Below, piece after piece: positions 1-12,098 of a stretch of 58,408 nucleotides of DNA. Source of the stretch: Alphaproteobacteria bacterium (GTDB taxonomy: Bacteria > Pseudomonadota > Alphaproteobacteria > Reyranellales > Reyranellaceae); the NCBI GenBank assembly GCA_016869975.1, contig VGCZ01000032.1, forward strand, positions 1 to 58,408, in the 5' to 3' direction. The position numbers were made by a program, and so were the translations under genes. The notes beneath the pieces were generated by a model that searched no databases, was not told the DNA's origin, and worked only from the letters and a program-made list of their open reading frames with translations. Positions within the stretch are counted from its first letter, which is position 1. Each line of letters begins with the position of its first letter.

Positions 1-51
1 GCGCCCGTCAGCGATGATCCCATCATCGGGCTGCCCGCCGTGGCCGCCTGA
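1..51 (+). CDS. 3' end of an upstream gene (partial)
   Basis: Frame 1 is open from the window edge and ends in TGA at 49-51. It encodes 16 residues ending in GLPAVAA. Nothing in these residues identifies a family. It is called only because the frame is open to the edge and stops shortly before the next gene. It could equally be an open stretch by chance in GC-rich DNA. Confidence 0.3.
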   Translation, partial: APVSDDPIIGLPAVAA

Positions 52-145
52 TCGATCCGGCACTGGCCTGGAATCGTCGTACTGACCATCCGTCAGCTAC
101 ACCACGGCTCGGGACACGATCTGGGAGGCCGTCATCGATTGCGCG

Positions 146-793
146 GTGATGACCCGCCTCCTGTTCCTCGGCCTGCAGAATTTCGCCGACAGTTTCGGTG
201 TGCAGCCGCTCAGACCCCGCACCATCCGCCTGCAGGTGTTTCCCGGCGATGCGATCGACGACGACGCCCTGCGCGCGATGATCGAGGAGCTGGTGGCGCG
301 CAAGCTGCTGTCGATCTACGAGGTCGAAGGCCAGGAGTATCTCGCCGTCGTCGACTGGCACCGGCTGCATCGTGTCGGCAAACGCGCGCGGCGGCGCTGG
401 CCGGCCGATCCCGCGCTGCCCATGCCGATCCACGGGCCGATCCCCGAGCCTGTCGCCGAACCGGCGCCCGTCGCGGCACCGACCGAGGCGTGCCCCGAGA
501 CGCCCGCCCAGGCGCCCGACGTGTCGCCGCTGGTGGCGAAATGGCGCAAATCGGTGGGCCGCGCGCTGCGCCACTTCCTGCCCGGCGGGCCGCCCTTCGA
601 CACCGAGGCGTGGATCGATCGCTGGATCGCCGATGGCTGCGATCTGCGCTGCGACGTGCTGCCGGCGATCAGCCTGGCCTGCCGGCCGCAGGGCGACGGC
701 GAGCCGCCGCCGGGTCTGGCGGCGGTCGGCGCCTATGCCGAGGCCAACCGCCTGCGGCGCCTGGCCGTCGCCCACGCCAGCCTGGCGGCCTGA
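146..793 (+). CDS. Hypothetical protein, phage-replication-like N-terminal domain
   Basis: The frame starts at GTG 146 or ATG 149 and encodes about 215 residues. The first ~90 residues (MTRLLFLGLQNFADSFGVQ, then PRTIRLQVFP, an acidic helix, and a Y-x-V-x-G-Q-x-Y-L-x-V-x-x-W-x-R segment) resemble the N-terminal winged-helix-like region of phage replisome-organiser proteins. A basic patch KRARRRW and a Pro/Ala-rich linker (about residues 85-130) follow, then a C-terminal part with several Trp. Resemblance to the family seems to continue upstream of the first start codon (the frame reads DTIWEAVIDCAV before GTG 146). However, the frame is closed by TGA at 83-85 with no start codon in between. 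The gene may therefore have lost its 5' end or be frameshifted. No other phage gene is visible. Family placement is from memory of the fold pattern, not from a search. Confidence 0.45.
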   Translation: MMTRLLFLGLQNFADSFGVQPLRPRTIRLQVFPGDAIDDDALRAMIEELVARKLLSIYEVEGQEYLAVVDWHRLHRVGKRARRRWPADPALPMPIHGPIPEPVAEPAPVAAPTEACPETPAQAPDVSPLVAKWRKSVGRALRHFLPGGPPFDTEAWIDRWIADGCDLRCDVLPAISLACRPQGDGEPPPGLAAVGAYAEANRLRRLAVAHASLAA

Positions 794-938
794 TCGCCAT
801 TGGCAACCCCTCGATCTCCGAGACTGCCGCGCTGCAGCGCCGCCCCCACGAAAAGGCAGAATGACGCGTGGTGCGCTTCTTGCTTATTTTTGCGTCTGAC
901 CCTAGAGGGCTGCGCCCGCTGAGATCAGAGTCGGACCG

Positions 939-4319
<3,381 letters not shown>

Positions 4320-4348
4320 TGCGGAGGGCATCACCTGAGGTGCTCTTG

Positions 4349-4396
4349 CCTTCTCCCGCCCAGGTCAGGGGCCGCGGACGGCCCCGAGGGAGAAGG
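4349..4396. repeat. Intergenic palindrome, CCTTCTCCC type
   Basis: The arms CCTTCTCCC (4349-4357) and GGGAGAAGG (4388-4396) are exact complements. They enclose a second GC-rich hairpin (GGGGCC / GGCCCC). The arms match those of the element at 18255-18280, so this looks like one copy of a dispersed intergenic repeat. It lies between two co-directional genes. It could attenuate transcription, but no T-tract follows. Confidence 0.6.
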
Positions 4397-4484
4397 AAAA
4401 CCTTTCGACTGTTCATGGCACGTAGACCGTCGGCGGGCTCTGTGTCAGACTCTAAGCCCCTCTAAGAAAGCCGAACCCGAAGCG

Positions 4485-6983
4485 ATGGAATCGCTGCGCC
4501 AATCGGGTCGATCGTCCGCGCCGGCTCCCTACGACGAGCTGGTCACCGGTCGCCATCAGATCCGCTACCACTGGCAGGGCCTGCTCGGCACCATGCGTGC
4601 CATGCCCGAGGAGGCGCTGCGCGACCGCGTCGAGCGCGCCCGGCGCCAGCTCGCCGAAGGCGGCGGCACCCGCGCCGTGGCGCCCGACGGCTCGGCCACC
4701 GAGTGGCTCTTCGAGCCGCTGCCGCTGATCCTCACACCGACCGAATGGGAAACGCTGTCGGCCGGGCTGATCCAGCGCGCCCGCCTGATCGACGCGATCC
4801 TGGCCGACATCTACGGCCCGCAGCGCCTGCTCGCGGAGCATCGGCTGCCGCCAGTGCTGCTGCATGCCGATCCTCGCTTCATGCGGCCGTGCCGGCGCAT
4901 GGATGGCAGCGGCCCGAAGCATCGGCTGGTGACCTACGCCGCCGACGTCGTGCGCGCACCCGACGGCGCGTGGTCGGTGCTGGCCGACTACACCGGCGCG
5001 CCGACCGGCGCCGGTTACGCGCTCTTCCTGCGCCGCGCCATGGCGCGCGCCCTGCCCGAGGCCTTCCGCTCCATCCCGGTGCGCGAGATCGCGCCGTTCT
5101 TCGATCATTGGCAGGCGGCGCTGCGCGACTGCGCGCCGGCGGGCGTCGGCAATCCGCGCGTCGCGCTGCTCACATCGGGCGCTTTCGCCCACACCTATTT
5201 CGAGCAGGTTTTCCTCGCCCGGACGCTGGGCATCACGCTGGTCGAGGGCGGCGATCTGACGGTGCGCGCCGATGGCGTGGCGTTGAAGACTTTGGATGGC
5301 CTGAAGCCGGTCGACGTGCTGCTGCGCCGCCTCGATGGCGCGTGGTGCGATCCGCTCGAGCTGCGCGCCGACTCGACCCTGGGCGTCAGCGGCCTGGCCG
5401 GCGCGGAGCGCACCGGCACCGTCGCCATCGCCAACGCGCTGGGCAGCATGCTCGGCCAGTCGGCGGCGCTGTCGCCCTTCCTGCCGGCGCTCGCGCCGCA
5501 TGTGCTGGGCGAGGATCTCAAGCTGCCGGCGCTCGACGTGTGGTGGCTGGGCGAAGAGCCGGCGCGGCGCGAGGTGCTGGCACGTTTCGATTCGATGGTC
5601 GTGCGCGGCGTGATGGACGACGACCGCGAGCCGGTGACCGTGCGCGAGTTGCCCGGCGATCGGCGCACCGCGCTGATGGCGCAGATCGTCAAGCGCCCCT
5701 GGGCCTATGTCGCGCAGCGGCCGGTGACCGCCTCGGTGGCGCCCTCATGGTCACCCGAAGGGCTGCTGCCCGATCCCGTGGTGGTGCGCGTATTCCTGGT
5801 CGCCGATGGCGACAGCTACCGCGTGATGCCTGGCGGCCTGGGGCGCACGGCGCCCGGCTCGCCGCTGGCGCGGCTGGGCCGCATCGATGGAAGGCTGCGC
5901 GACGTCTGGGTGCTGGCCGAGGACGATTCGGAGGTGGTGGTTCCCTCGGCCGCGCGCTTCCTCGGCGTGCCGATCCAGCGCGGCGGCGACGTGCAGAGCC
6001 GCGTCGCCGACAATCTCTTCTGGCTCGGCCGCTACACCGAGCGGCTCGACAATTCCGCCCGCCTGATCCGTGGCGCGCTCTCACGCCTGGCGCGCCAGCC
6101 CCTGGGCGCGCGCGATCTGGTCGAGGTGCGCCTGCTGGCGCTGGCCTCGGCCGAGGCGCGCCTGATCTCCGCGCAGGACGCGATGTCGCCGCCCGACAGC
6201 GTCGCCCTGCTGCGCGCGCTGACCCGCTTCGCCAGCGACGATCGCGCCTTCGGCGCGGCACTGCGCGCCATCAGCCGGCTGGTGATGACCCTGCGCGATC
6301 GCCTGTCGGCCGACATGAGCGCGACGCTCGATACGCTCCTGGGGTCGATGTCGCGCCGGCTGGCCTCGTCGACCGGCAATGTCGACGTGCTGCTGGCGCT
6401 GCTCGACGACACCATCCGCATGGTCGCCACCGTCGCAGGCCTGTCGCAGGAGAACATGACGCGCGGCGCCGGCTGGCGCTTCCTCGATCTCGGCCGCCGC
6501 CTCGAGCGCGCCCACTACATCTGTGCCGGCGCGCATTTCGCCTTCACGCAAACGCCTGTGATCTGGGACTCGGCGATGCGGCTGGCGCTCGAGCTCTGCG
6601 ATTCGACCATCACCTATCGCGGTCGCTACCTCGGTGCGCTCGAGCCGGCACCGATCCTCGACCTGACCCTGCTCGACGAAAGCAATCCGCGCTCGCTCGC
6701 CTTCCAGACCCACGCCATCGACCGCCACCTTGACGCGCTGGCGCGCAGCACGGGCTCGCGCGTCGCCTTCGACGACAACGCCCTGCTCGCCGACATGGGC
6801 GCCGTGGTCGCGTTGTTCCAGACCGACGAGCGCGCGTGGCGCCACGAAGGTCTGGCGCTGACCCGCCTGCGCGACACGCTGACCGACACGGTCGCGCTGT
6901 TCACGCGGCTGTCGGACGAGCTGACACGCGCGCATTTCTCGCTGGTGCCCGCGGCGCGCCGGCTCGGCGCGCCGGCGGAGTGA
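4485..6983 (+). CDS. Circularly permuted ATP-grasp protein fused to alpha-E domain
   Basis: This 832-residue fusion has residues ~1-500 corresponding to the circularly permuted ATP-grasp type 2 family (formerly DUF404/DUF407). That family is predicted to form amide bonds using ATP. Residues from about 505 are an alpha-E domain (formerly DUF403), recognisable by SRVADNLFWLGRYTERLDN and, further on, TRGAGWRFLDLGRRLERA. In many bacteria these are two neighbouring genes; here they are one polypeptide, which supports physical cooperation. Downstream the stop is 3 bp from the start of a second transglutaminase gene, so the two are probably co-translated. Upstream lies the transglutaminase-DUF2126 gene, separated by a palindromic spacer. 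The substrate is unknown. No membrane segment or signal peptide is seen. The start is ATG 4485 with a weak ribosome site. Confidence 0.88.
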   Translation: MESLRQSGRSSAPAPYDELVTGRHQIRYHWQGLLGTMRAMPEEALRDRVERARRQLAEGGGTRAVAPDGSATEWLFEPLPLILTPTEWETLSAGLIQRARLIDAILADIYGPQRLLAEHRLPPVLLHADPRFMRPCRRMDGSGPKHRLVTYAADVVRAPDGAWSVLADYTGAPTGAGYALFLRRAMARALPEAFRSIPVREIAPFFDHWQAALRDCAPAGVGNPRVALLTSGAFAHTYFEQVFLARTLGITLVEGGDLTVRADGVALKTLDGLKPVDVLLRRLDGAWCDPLELRADSTLGVSGLAGAERTGTVAIANALGSMLGQSAALSPFLPALAPHVLGEDLKLPALDVWWLGEEPARREVLARFDSMVVRGVMDDDREPVTVRELPGDRRTALMAQIVKRPWAYVAQRPVTASVAPSWSPEGLLPDPVVVRVFLVADGDSYRVMPGGLGRTAPGSPLARLGRIDGRLRDVWVLAEDDSEVVVPSAARFLGVPIQRGGDVQSRVADNLFWLGRYTERLDNSARLIRGALSRLARQPLGARDLVEVRLLALASAEARLISAQDAMSPPDSVALLRALTRFASDDRAFGAALRAISRLVMTLRDRLSADMSATLDTLLGSMSRRLASSTGNVDVLLALLDDTIRMVATVAGLSQENMTRGAGWRFLDLGRRLERAHYICAGAHFAFTQTPVIWDSAMRLALELCDSTITYRGRYLGALEPAPILDLTLLDESNPRSLAFQTHAIDRHLDALARSTGSRVAFDDNALLADMGAVVALFQTDERAWRHEGLALTRLRDTLTDTVALFTRLSDELTRAHFSLVPAARRLGAPAE

Positions 6984-6986
6984 GCC

Positions 6987-7859
6987 ATGCGCTACCGAGT
7001 CTCGCACCGCACGACCTACCGCTACTCCAGTTCCGTGGACCTGGCGCAGCACCTCGCCCATCTGCGGCCGCGGTCGCTACCCGGCCAGACCGTCGCGCGC
7101 TGCGAGGTCACGGTCGAGCCGGCGGCCGATGCGCGCACAACGCATGTCGATCATTTCGGCAATACCGTCGACAGCTTCCGCATCGACACCGCGCATGACG
7201 AGCTGGTGGTGGAGATGCGCGCCGAGGTCGACGTCGCGCTGCCCACGCCGCCGCCGGCCGAGGCCACGCCGCCCTGGAACGAACTGCGTGACGCGCTGGC
7301 CGCGCCCTTCCCGGTCGAGACTGAGGCGGTGGAGTTCGCGCATCCTTCGCCGCTGGTGGCGCCCGACGATGCCGCTCTGGCCTACGCGCGGCCATCGTTC
7401 CCCGAGGGCGTCCCGATCCTGCAGGGCGCGCGAGATCTGACGCGCCGCATCCGCGCCGACTTCGCCTACACGCCGGGCGCCACCGACATCTCGACGCCGC
7501 TGGCCGAGGTCTTCGCGCGACGCGTCGGGGTGTGCCAGGACTTCGCCCACGTCCAGATCGCCGCGTTGCGCGCGCTCGGCCTGCCGGCGGCCTATGTCTC
7601 GGGCTACATCCGCACCTATCGCGATCCCGGCGAAGCCGCGCTACGCGGCGCCGACGCCAGCCACGCCTGGGTCGCCGTATGGTGCGGCGACGCGGGCTGG
7701 GTGCATCTCGATCCGACCAACGACCTCGTCGCCCGCGAGGAGCATGTCATCGTCGCCTGGGGCCGCGACTTCGCCGATGTCAGCCCGGTGCGCGGCATCA
7801 TCCTGGGCGGCGGCCATCACACCTACGGCGTCGAGGTCGAGTTGATGCCGTTGCTTTGA
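6987..7859 (+). CDS. Transglutaminase family protein
   Basis: This 290-residue protein has the bacterial transglutaminase-like N-terminal domain (MRYRVSHRTTYRYSS, the common opening of this family). The core triad is readable as Cys183 (GVCQDFAH), His226 (ASHAWVAV) and Asp242 (HLDPTNDL). Spacing from His to Asp is the same as in the larger paralogue at 939-4319. The domain order and length are normal for the stand-alone family. It follows the ATP-grasp/alpha-E fusion by 3 bp and so is the last gene of that unit. The family includes cysteine peptidases as well as amide-transfer enzymes; which reaction it performs is unknown. A strong palindrome follows the stop. Confidence 0.88.
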   Translation: MRYRVSHRTTYRYSSSVDLAQHLAHLRPRSLPGQTVARCEVTVEPAADARTTHVDHFGNTVDSFRIDTAHDELVVEMRAEVDVALPTPPPAEATPPWNELRDALAAPFPVETEAVEFAHPSPLVAPDDAALAYARPSFPEGVPILQGARDLTRRIRADFAYTPGATDISTPLAEVFARRVGVCQDFAHVQIAALRALGLPAAYVSGYIRTYRDPGEAALRGADASHAWVAVWCGDAGWVHLDPTNDLVAREEHVIVAWGRDFADVSPVRGIILGGGHHTYGVEVELMPLL

Positions 7860-7862
7860 TTG

Positions 7863-7889
7863 GGACCGCCGGCGGGACGCCGGCGGTCC
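7863..7889. terminator. Perfect 12-bp stem hairpin between convergent genes
   Basis: The arms GGACCGCCGGCG (7863-7874) and CGCCGGCGGTCC (7878-7889) are exact complements with a 3-base loop. It lies between two convergent genes (stop at 7859, stop at 7898) and could end transcription from both sides, although neither side has a clear T-tract. Its core resembles part of the element at 22785-22841. Confidence 0.55.
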
Positions 7890-7897
7890 AAGGAGAC

Positions 7898-8683
7898 CTA
7901 CTTCCAAACGGCGATGTCGAGCAGCTTGCCGGTCATGCCCTTGACGGCGCCGACCGAGGTCGCCTTGCCGCTGGCGATGTCGATCGTGTAGAGCGTGCCG
8001 CCGGCGATCATCCAGGCGGTGTTCTTGTCGCCTTCGGTGGCGATGTCGACCACGGCGTCGGCGAGATTGGCGACGCCCAGCGCGCCGCGCGTCTTGAGGA
8101 TGCCGTCGTTGGGCGGGCTCTGCAGCACCCAGGCGCCGGTGGTACCGTCGACATGGAACAGCTCGGTCGCCTTGGCGCCGGCTACCGAGTTCGTGTAGGC
8201 GCCGGCGACCACGGCCGGCTTCTTGGCGGCGCTGGCGTCGGCAGCGTCGAAGCTCAGCGGCTTATCGACGATCGTGGCGCCGGTCTCGACGTTGATGCGC
8301 AGGCTCACCCCGCCGGCGGCGATCACGCGCAGGCGGTCCGCCGCCGGGTTGAAGTCGACCACCGGGCGGTCGCCCAGGGTGACCTTCTCCGAGATCGTGC
8401 TGACCTTGGTGACGGCGCCGGTCTTCGGATCGATGGTGACGATCTGGCCGTCCGCCGCCACGCCGTAGAGCTTGCCGTCGGCCGGGCGCACGTCGATGCC
8501 GACGAGCTTGTCGCCGCTCACGGCCACAGGCGCCGAGGCGGTCATGGTCGCGGTGTCGATGCTCACCAGCTTGCCGTCGGCGGTCAGCCCGACGAGGTTG
8601 GCGGCCTGGGCCGAGGCGACGCCGGCGATCAATGCGATCAGCGAGACGCCCGCCAAGCGGGCCAAGGAAGTCATGATGCTCAT
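7898..8683 (-). CDS. DUF4394 domain-containing secreted protein
   Basis: This 261-residue protein begins MSIMTSLARLAGVSLIALIAG and has a typical Sec signal peptide ending near AQA (residue ~26-28). The rest is a series of short repeats of the type hhGLTADGKLVSIDTATM, GVAADGQIVTIDPKTG and ALGVANLADAVVDIA. This is the DUF4394 pattern, expected to form a beta-propeller-like fold in the periplasm or outside the cell. The start at 8683 is preferred over a longer frame because GGAGGGG lies just upstream and the signal peptide follows directly. It is divergent from the binding-protein gene at 8832, with a short inverted repeat in the shared promoter region. The biochemical role of the family is not established. 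Confidence 0.75.
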   Translation of the reverse strand: MSIMTSLARLAGVSLIALIAGVASAQAANLVGLTADGKLVSIDTATMTASAPVAVSGDKLVGIDVRPADGKLYGVAADGQIVTIDPKTGAVTKVSTISEKVTLGDRPVVDFNPAADRLRVIAAGGVSLRINVETGATIVDKPLSFDAADASAAKKPAVVAGAYTNSVAGAKATELFHVDGTTGAWVLQSPPNDGILKTRGALGVANLADAVVDIATEGDKNTAWMIAGGTLYTIDIASGKATSVGAVKGMTGKLLDIAVWK

Positions 8684-8753
8684 GTTAAGTCCCCTCCAGC
8701 GGCGCTTGCCGCATGCTGGATTAACGCGCACGGTACCGCCAGCGGATGACGTC

Positions 8754-8769
8754 CTCACCGTCTGGTGAG
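8754..8769. promoter_or_regulatory. Inverted repeat CTCACC-N4-GGTGAG in divergent promoter
   Basis: Perfect 6-bp arms with a 4-base centre lie between the DUF4394 gene (start 8683, minus) and the binding-protein gene (start 8832, plus). The position suits an operator for either gene. No regulator gene is adjacent, so the assignment is only positional. Confidence 0.3.
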
Positions 8770-8831
8770 CCGACGTGATCGGCACGGTTCTTGCGCCAAG
8801 AGCGCCATCGGGAACACGCAGGAGACGGACC

Positions 8832-10412
8832 ATGCGTTTGGTACGCGCCATGACGGCGGCCACGATCGCCGCCCTTTCGGCCGCCACGGTTCTCGGCCAA
8901 CCGGCCGCCGCCCAGGACAAGGTCCTGAAGGTGGTCAAGCACTCGGATCTCAAGATCCTCGATCCGCACTGGACCACGGCCTACATCGTGCGCAACCACG
9001 GCTACATGGTCTACGACACGCTCTTTGGCATGGACGCCCAGTTCAAGATCCAGCCGCAGATGCTCGAGAGCTGGAAGGTCTCTGACGACAAGCTGATCTA
9101 CACCTTCACCCTACGCGAGGGTCTGAAGTTCCACGACGGCGCGCCGGTGACCGGCGAGGACGTGATCGCCTCGCTCAAGCGCTGGGGCTCGCGCGACTCG
9201 ATGGGCCAGAAGCTGATGAGCTTCGCCAAGGGTCTCGACGCGATTGACGCCAGGACCTTCACGCTGACCTTGAAGGAGCCCTACGGCCTGGTGATCGAAT
9301 CGCTGGGCAAGCCGAGCTCGCTGGTGCCCTTCATCATGCCCGCGCGTGTCGCCGCGACACCGGGCACCCAGCAGATCTCGGAGTTCATCGGCTCCGGTCC
9401 CTTCGTCTTCCGCCGCGACCTGTGGCGGCCCGGTGCCATCGCGGTCTACGAGAAGTTCAAGGACTACAAGCCGCGCACCGAGCCCGCCTCGTCGGTCGCC
9501 GGCGGCAAGGTGGTGAAGGTCGATCGCGTCGAGTGGATCGCCATGCCCGACCCACAGACCACGGCGAACGCGCTGCTGGCCGGCGAGATCGACCTGATCG
9601 AGCAGCCCTCGATGGAGCTGTTGCCGCTGCTGGAGCGCGACGCGGGTATCGTCATCGCCGACTACAACAAGCTCGGCAGCCAATACAATCTGCGCTTCAA
9701 CGTGCTGCACAAGCCGTTCGACAATCCCAAGGTCCGCCAGGCCGTCCTCTACGCGCTGAACCAGCGGGACTTCCTGATCGCGGGCATCGGCGACGAGCGC
9801 TACATCCGTGTCTGCAAGGCGGTCTTCATCTGTGGCACGCCGCTGGCCACCGATGCCGGCTTCAAGGACAAGCTCGAATCGGACTTCGCAAAGTCAAAGG
9901 CGCTCCTGAAGGAAGCCGGCTATGACGGCACGCCCGTCGTACTGCTGTTCGCCACCGACACCAACACCGGCCGCCTGACGCCGATCGTCAAGTCGCTGCT
10001 GGAGAAGGGCGGCTTCACCGTCGACATGCAGGCGATGGACTGGCAGTCGGTGATCTCGCGCCGTGCCAAGAGGGATCCTCCGGCATCGGGCGGCTGGCAC
10101 GCCTTCATGACCTCCTGGGTCTCGGTCGACCTGCTCGATCCGATCATGACGGCTTTCGTCAGCGCCAATTGCGACAAGGCGATCTTCGGCTGGCCCTGCG
10201 ACGAGACTCTCGAGAAACTGCGCGACGAGTTTGCCCGTAGCGCCGATCCAGAGCGCCGCAAGGCTCTGGCCGAGGCCGTCCAGGTGCGCCTCTCCGAGTA
10301 TCCGACGCACGTTCACCTCGGCCAGTTCAACTTACCGACAGCGCGGCGGAAGAACATTTCCGCCCTGCTCGAGGCACCCGCGCCGCTGTTCTGGAACGTC
10401 GAGAAGAAATAG
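8832..10412 (+). CDS. Dipeptide/oligopeptide-type ABC substrate-binding protein
   Basis: This 526-residue member of solute-binding family 5 has a Sec signal peptide ending near PAAAQ (residue ~24). The mature part starts with an ILDPHWTTAYIVRNHGYMVY-type segment and continues with the family pattern (TFTLREGLKFHDGAPVTGED, then FDNPKVRQAVLYALNQRDF, then DLLDPIMTAF). It should capture a peptide or peptide-like solute in the periplasm. The start at ATG 8832 is preferred over a start 57 bp upstream because AGGAGAC precedes it and the signal peptide begins there. No permease or ATPase genes adjoin it. Instead it is followed at 34 bp by an MlrC-like peptidase gene, which suggests joint use of one substrate. 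Confidence 0.9.
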   Translation: MRLVRAMTAATIAALSAATVLGQPAAAQDKVLKVVKHSDLKILDPHWTTAYIVRNHGYMVYDTLFGMDAQFKIQPQMLESWKVSDDKLIYTFTLREGLKFHDGAPVTGEDVIASLKRWGSRDSMGQKLMSFAKGLDAIDARTFTLTLKEPYGLVIESLGKPSSLVPFIMPARVAATPGTQQISEFIGSGPFVFRRDLWRPGAIAVYEKFKDYKPRTEPASSVAGGKVVKVDRVEWIAMPDPQTTANALLAGEIDLIEQPSMELLPLLERDAGIVIADYNKLGSQYNLRFNVLHKPFDNPKVRQAVLYALNQRDFLIAGIGDERYIRVCKAVFICGTPLATDAGFKDKLESDFAKSKALLKEAGYDGTPVVLLFATDTNTGRLTPIVKSLLEKGGFTVDMQAMDWQSVISRRAKRDPPASGGWHAFMTSWVSVDLLDPIMTAFVSANCDKAIFGWPCDETLEKLRDEFARSADPERRKALAEAVQVRLSEYPTHVHLGQFNLPTARRKNISALLEAPAPLFWNVEKK

Positions 10413-10446
10413 GCTGGCGGCGGCAAGACTCGGATCAGGAGCGCCC

Positions 10447-11934
10447 ATGCGTATCGTCATCGCGCAGATGAAGCACGAGACCAACACCTTCTCGCCGGTG
10501 CCGACGCCGATCGGCCGCTTCGCGCGCGGAAGGCCGCTGCCGCCTGAAGGCAAGGACGCTTACGCGGCGTTCAAGAACACCGGCACGGGCATGGGCGCCT
10601 TCATCGAGCTGGCCGAGGGCATCGGCGCGGAGATTGTCACGCCGATCGCCGCCGCCGCACCGCCCAGCGGCGCGGTCGAGGATGCGGCTTTCGAGTACAT
10701 AAGCGAGCGCATCTGCGACGCGGTCGCCAAGGGCTGCGACGCCATCCTGCTCGACCTGCACGGCGCGATGGTGACGCAGAGTCTCGAGGACGGCGAAGGC
10801 GAGTTGCTCAAGCGCGTGCGCAAGCTGGCGCCCAGGACGCCGATCGGCGTGTCCCTGGACATGCACACCAACCTTTATCCGGCGATGGTCGAGAATTGCG
10901 ACGTCATCGCCGGCTACCAGACCTATCCGCACATCGACCTCTACGAGACCGGCCTGCGCGCCGGCAAGCCGATCCTCAAGATGCTCGAGGGCAAGGCGCG
11001 GCCGGTGATGGCCTGGGGCAACAAGCCGATGCTGCCGCATGTCATGCGCCAGGGCAGCGACGACGAGCCCAACAAATGGCTGCAGCAGCGCTGCCGCGCG
11101 ATGGAGAGCGAGGGCGCGCTGGCCGCCAGCCTGTTCGTTGGCTTCCCGCACGCCGATATCAGCCTCGCCGGCCTGTCCTCGGTCATCGTCGCCGACGCCG
11201 ACAAGATGAAGGCCGAAGGTTGGCGCGACGAATTGCTCGACCACGCCTGGAAGAACCGCGAGGCCTTCGTCTACAAGATCGAGCCGCTCACCGAGTCTCT
11301 GGCGCGGGGTAAGTCGATGACCGGCGCCGGCAAGCCCATCGTGCTGCTCGACCACTACGATAACTCGGCCTCGGGCGGCACCATGGACACCATGGCGGTG
11401 CTGGGCGGCGTGCTCGACGCCGGCCTCGACAACGTCGCCGTCTTCGCCATCCACGATCCGCAGGCTGTGCAGGAGATGATCAAGGCCGGCATCGGCGCCA
11501 CTGTCACCATCAAGCTCGGCGGCAAGTACGACCTGCCCTCGATCAAGCGCAGGGGCGAGTCGCGCACCGTGACCGGCGTGGTGAAGCTGATCAGCAACGG
11601 CCAGTACCGCAACAAGGGGCCGATGTCGAAAGGCGTGCTGATGGACATGGGTCCGACCGTCGTGCTCGACACCGGCAAGGTCGAGATCGTGGTGATCTCG
11701 CGCCACCAGGAGCCCAACGACCTGGAGTGCTTCCGCTCGGTGGGCATCGCCCCGACGTCGAAGAAGTACCTGGTACTGAAGAGCCGCGTGCACTGGCGCG
11801 CCGCCTTCCGGCCGATCATCGGCGGCGAGGTCGAATGCGCTGGCGTCGGCGTCTGCACCTCGGACTACTCGATGCTCGACTTCCGCAACGTGCGGCGACC
11901 GGTCTATCCGCTGGACCGCATCAACACGCCGTAG
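10447..11934 (+). CDS. M81 family metallopeptidase (MlrC-like)
   Basis: This 495-residue protein matches the MlrC/M81 family, whose best known member cleaves linearised microcystin fragments using zinc. The N-terminus reads MRIVIAQMKHETNTFSPV, the usual family opening. LDLHGAMV, SLDMHTNLYPAMV and LLDHYDNSASGGTMDT contain the conserved His and Asp positions expected to bind metal. No signal peptide is seen, so it is cytoplasmic. The start is ATG 10447, with AGGAGCG just upstream. It sits directly behind a peptide-binding protein gene and ahead of a D-aminoacylase-like gene. This suggests a role in degrading imported unusual peptides. The natural substrate is not microcystin in most hosts and cannot be read from the sequence. 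Confidence 0.88.
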   Translation: MRIVIAQMKHETNTFSPVPTPIGRFARGRPLPPEGKDAYAAFKNTGTGMGAFIELAEGIGAEIVTPIAAAAPPSGAVEDAAFEYISERICDAVAKGCDAILLDLHGAMVTQSLEDGEGELLKRVRKLAPRTPIGVSLDMHTNLYPAMVENCDVIAGYQTYPHIDLYETGLRAGKPILKMLEGKARPVMAWGNKPMLPHVMRQGSDDEPNKWLQQRCRAMESEGALAASLFVGFPHADISLAGLSSVIVADADKMKAEGWRDELLDHAWKNREAFVYKIEPLTESLARGKSMTGAGKPIVLLDHYDNSASGGTMDTMAVLGGVLDAGLDNVAVFAIHDPQAVQEMIKAGIGATVTIKLGGKYDLPSIKRRGESRTVTGVVKLISNGQYRNKGPMSKGVLMDMGPTVVLDTGKVEIVVISRHQEPNDLECFRSVGIAPTSKKYLVLKSRVHWRAAFRPIIGGEVECAGVGVCTSDYSMLDFRNVRRPVYPLDRINTP

Positions 11935-11946
11935 GCGTGGCACTCC

Positions 11947-12011
11947 TGTCATCCCGAGCGCAGCGAGGGATCCAGACCGCCACTAGATCCCTCGCCGCGC
12001 TCGGGGCGACA
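11947..12011. repeat. Imperfect intergenic inverted repeat (26-bp arms)
   Basis: The left arm (11947-11972) starts TGTCATCCCGAGCGCAGCGA and ends GGGATC. The right arm (11986-12011) is its complement with only a few mismatches, around a 13-base centre. This type of GAGCGCAGCGAGGGATC repeat is widespread between genes of proteobacteria. It lies downstream of the M81 gene and could form a strong RNA hairpin. Confidence 0.75.
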
Positions 12012-12098
12012 CGGCAGGACAAGGCCGCCCCGCGAAACGCGTGGGTCGGCAAGGGCTGCCACGAGGGGTAAACTCCTCGTAACAAATCGGAGGAACCC

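Noticed and set aside
880-908. Promoter TTGCTT-N17-TAGAGG upstream of the DUF2126 gene
   Set aside because: Both hexamers are poor matches; kept only as a note because of the AT-rich context.
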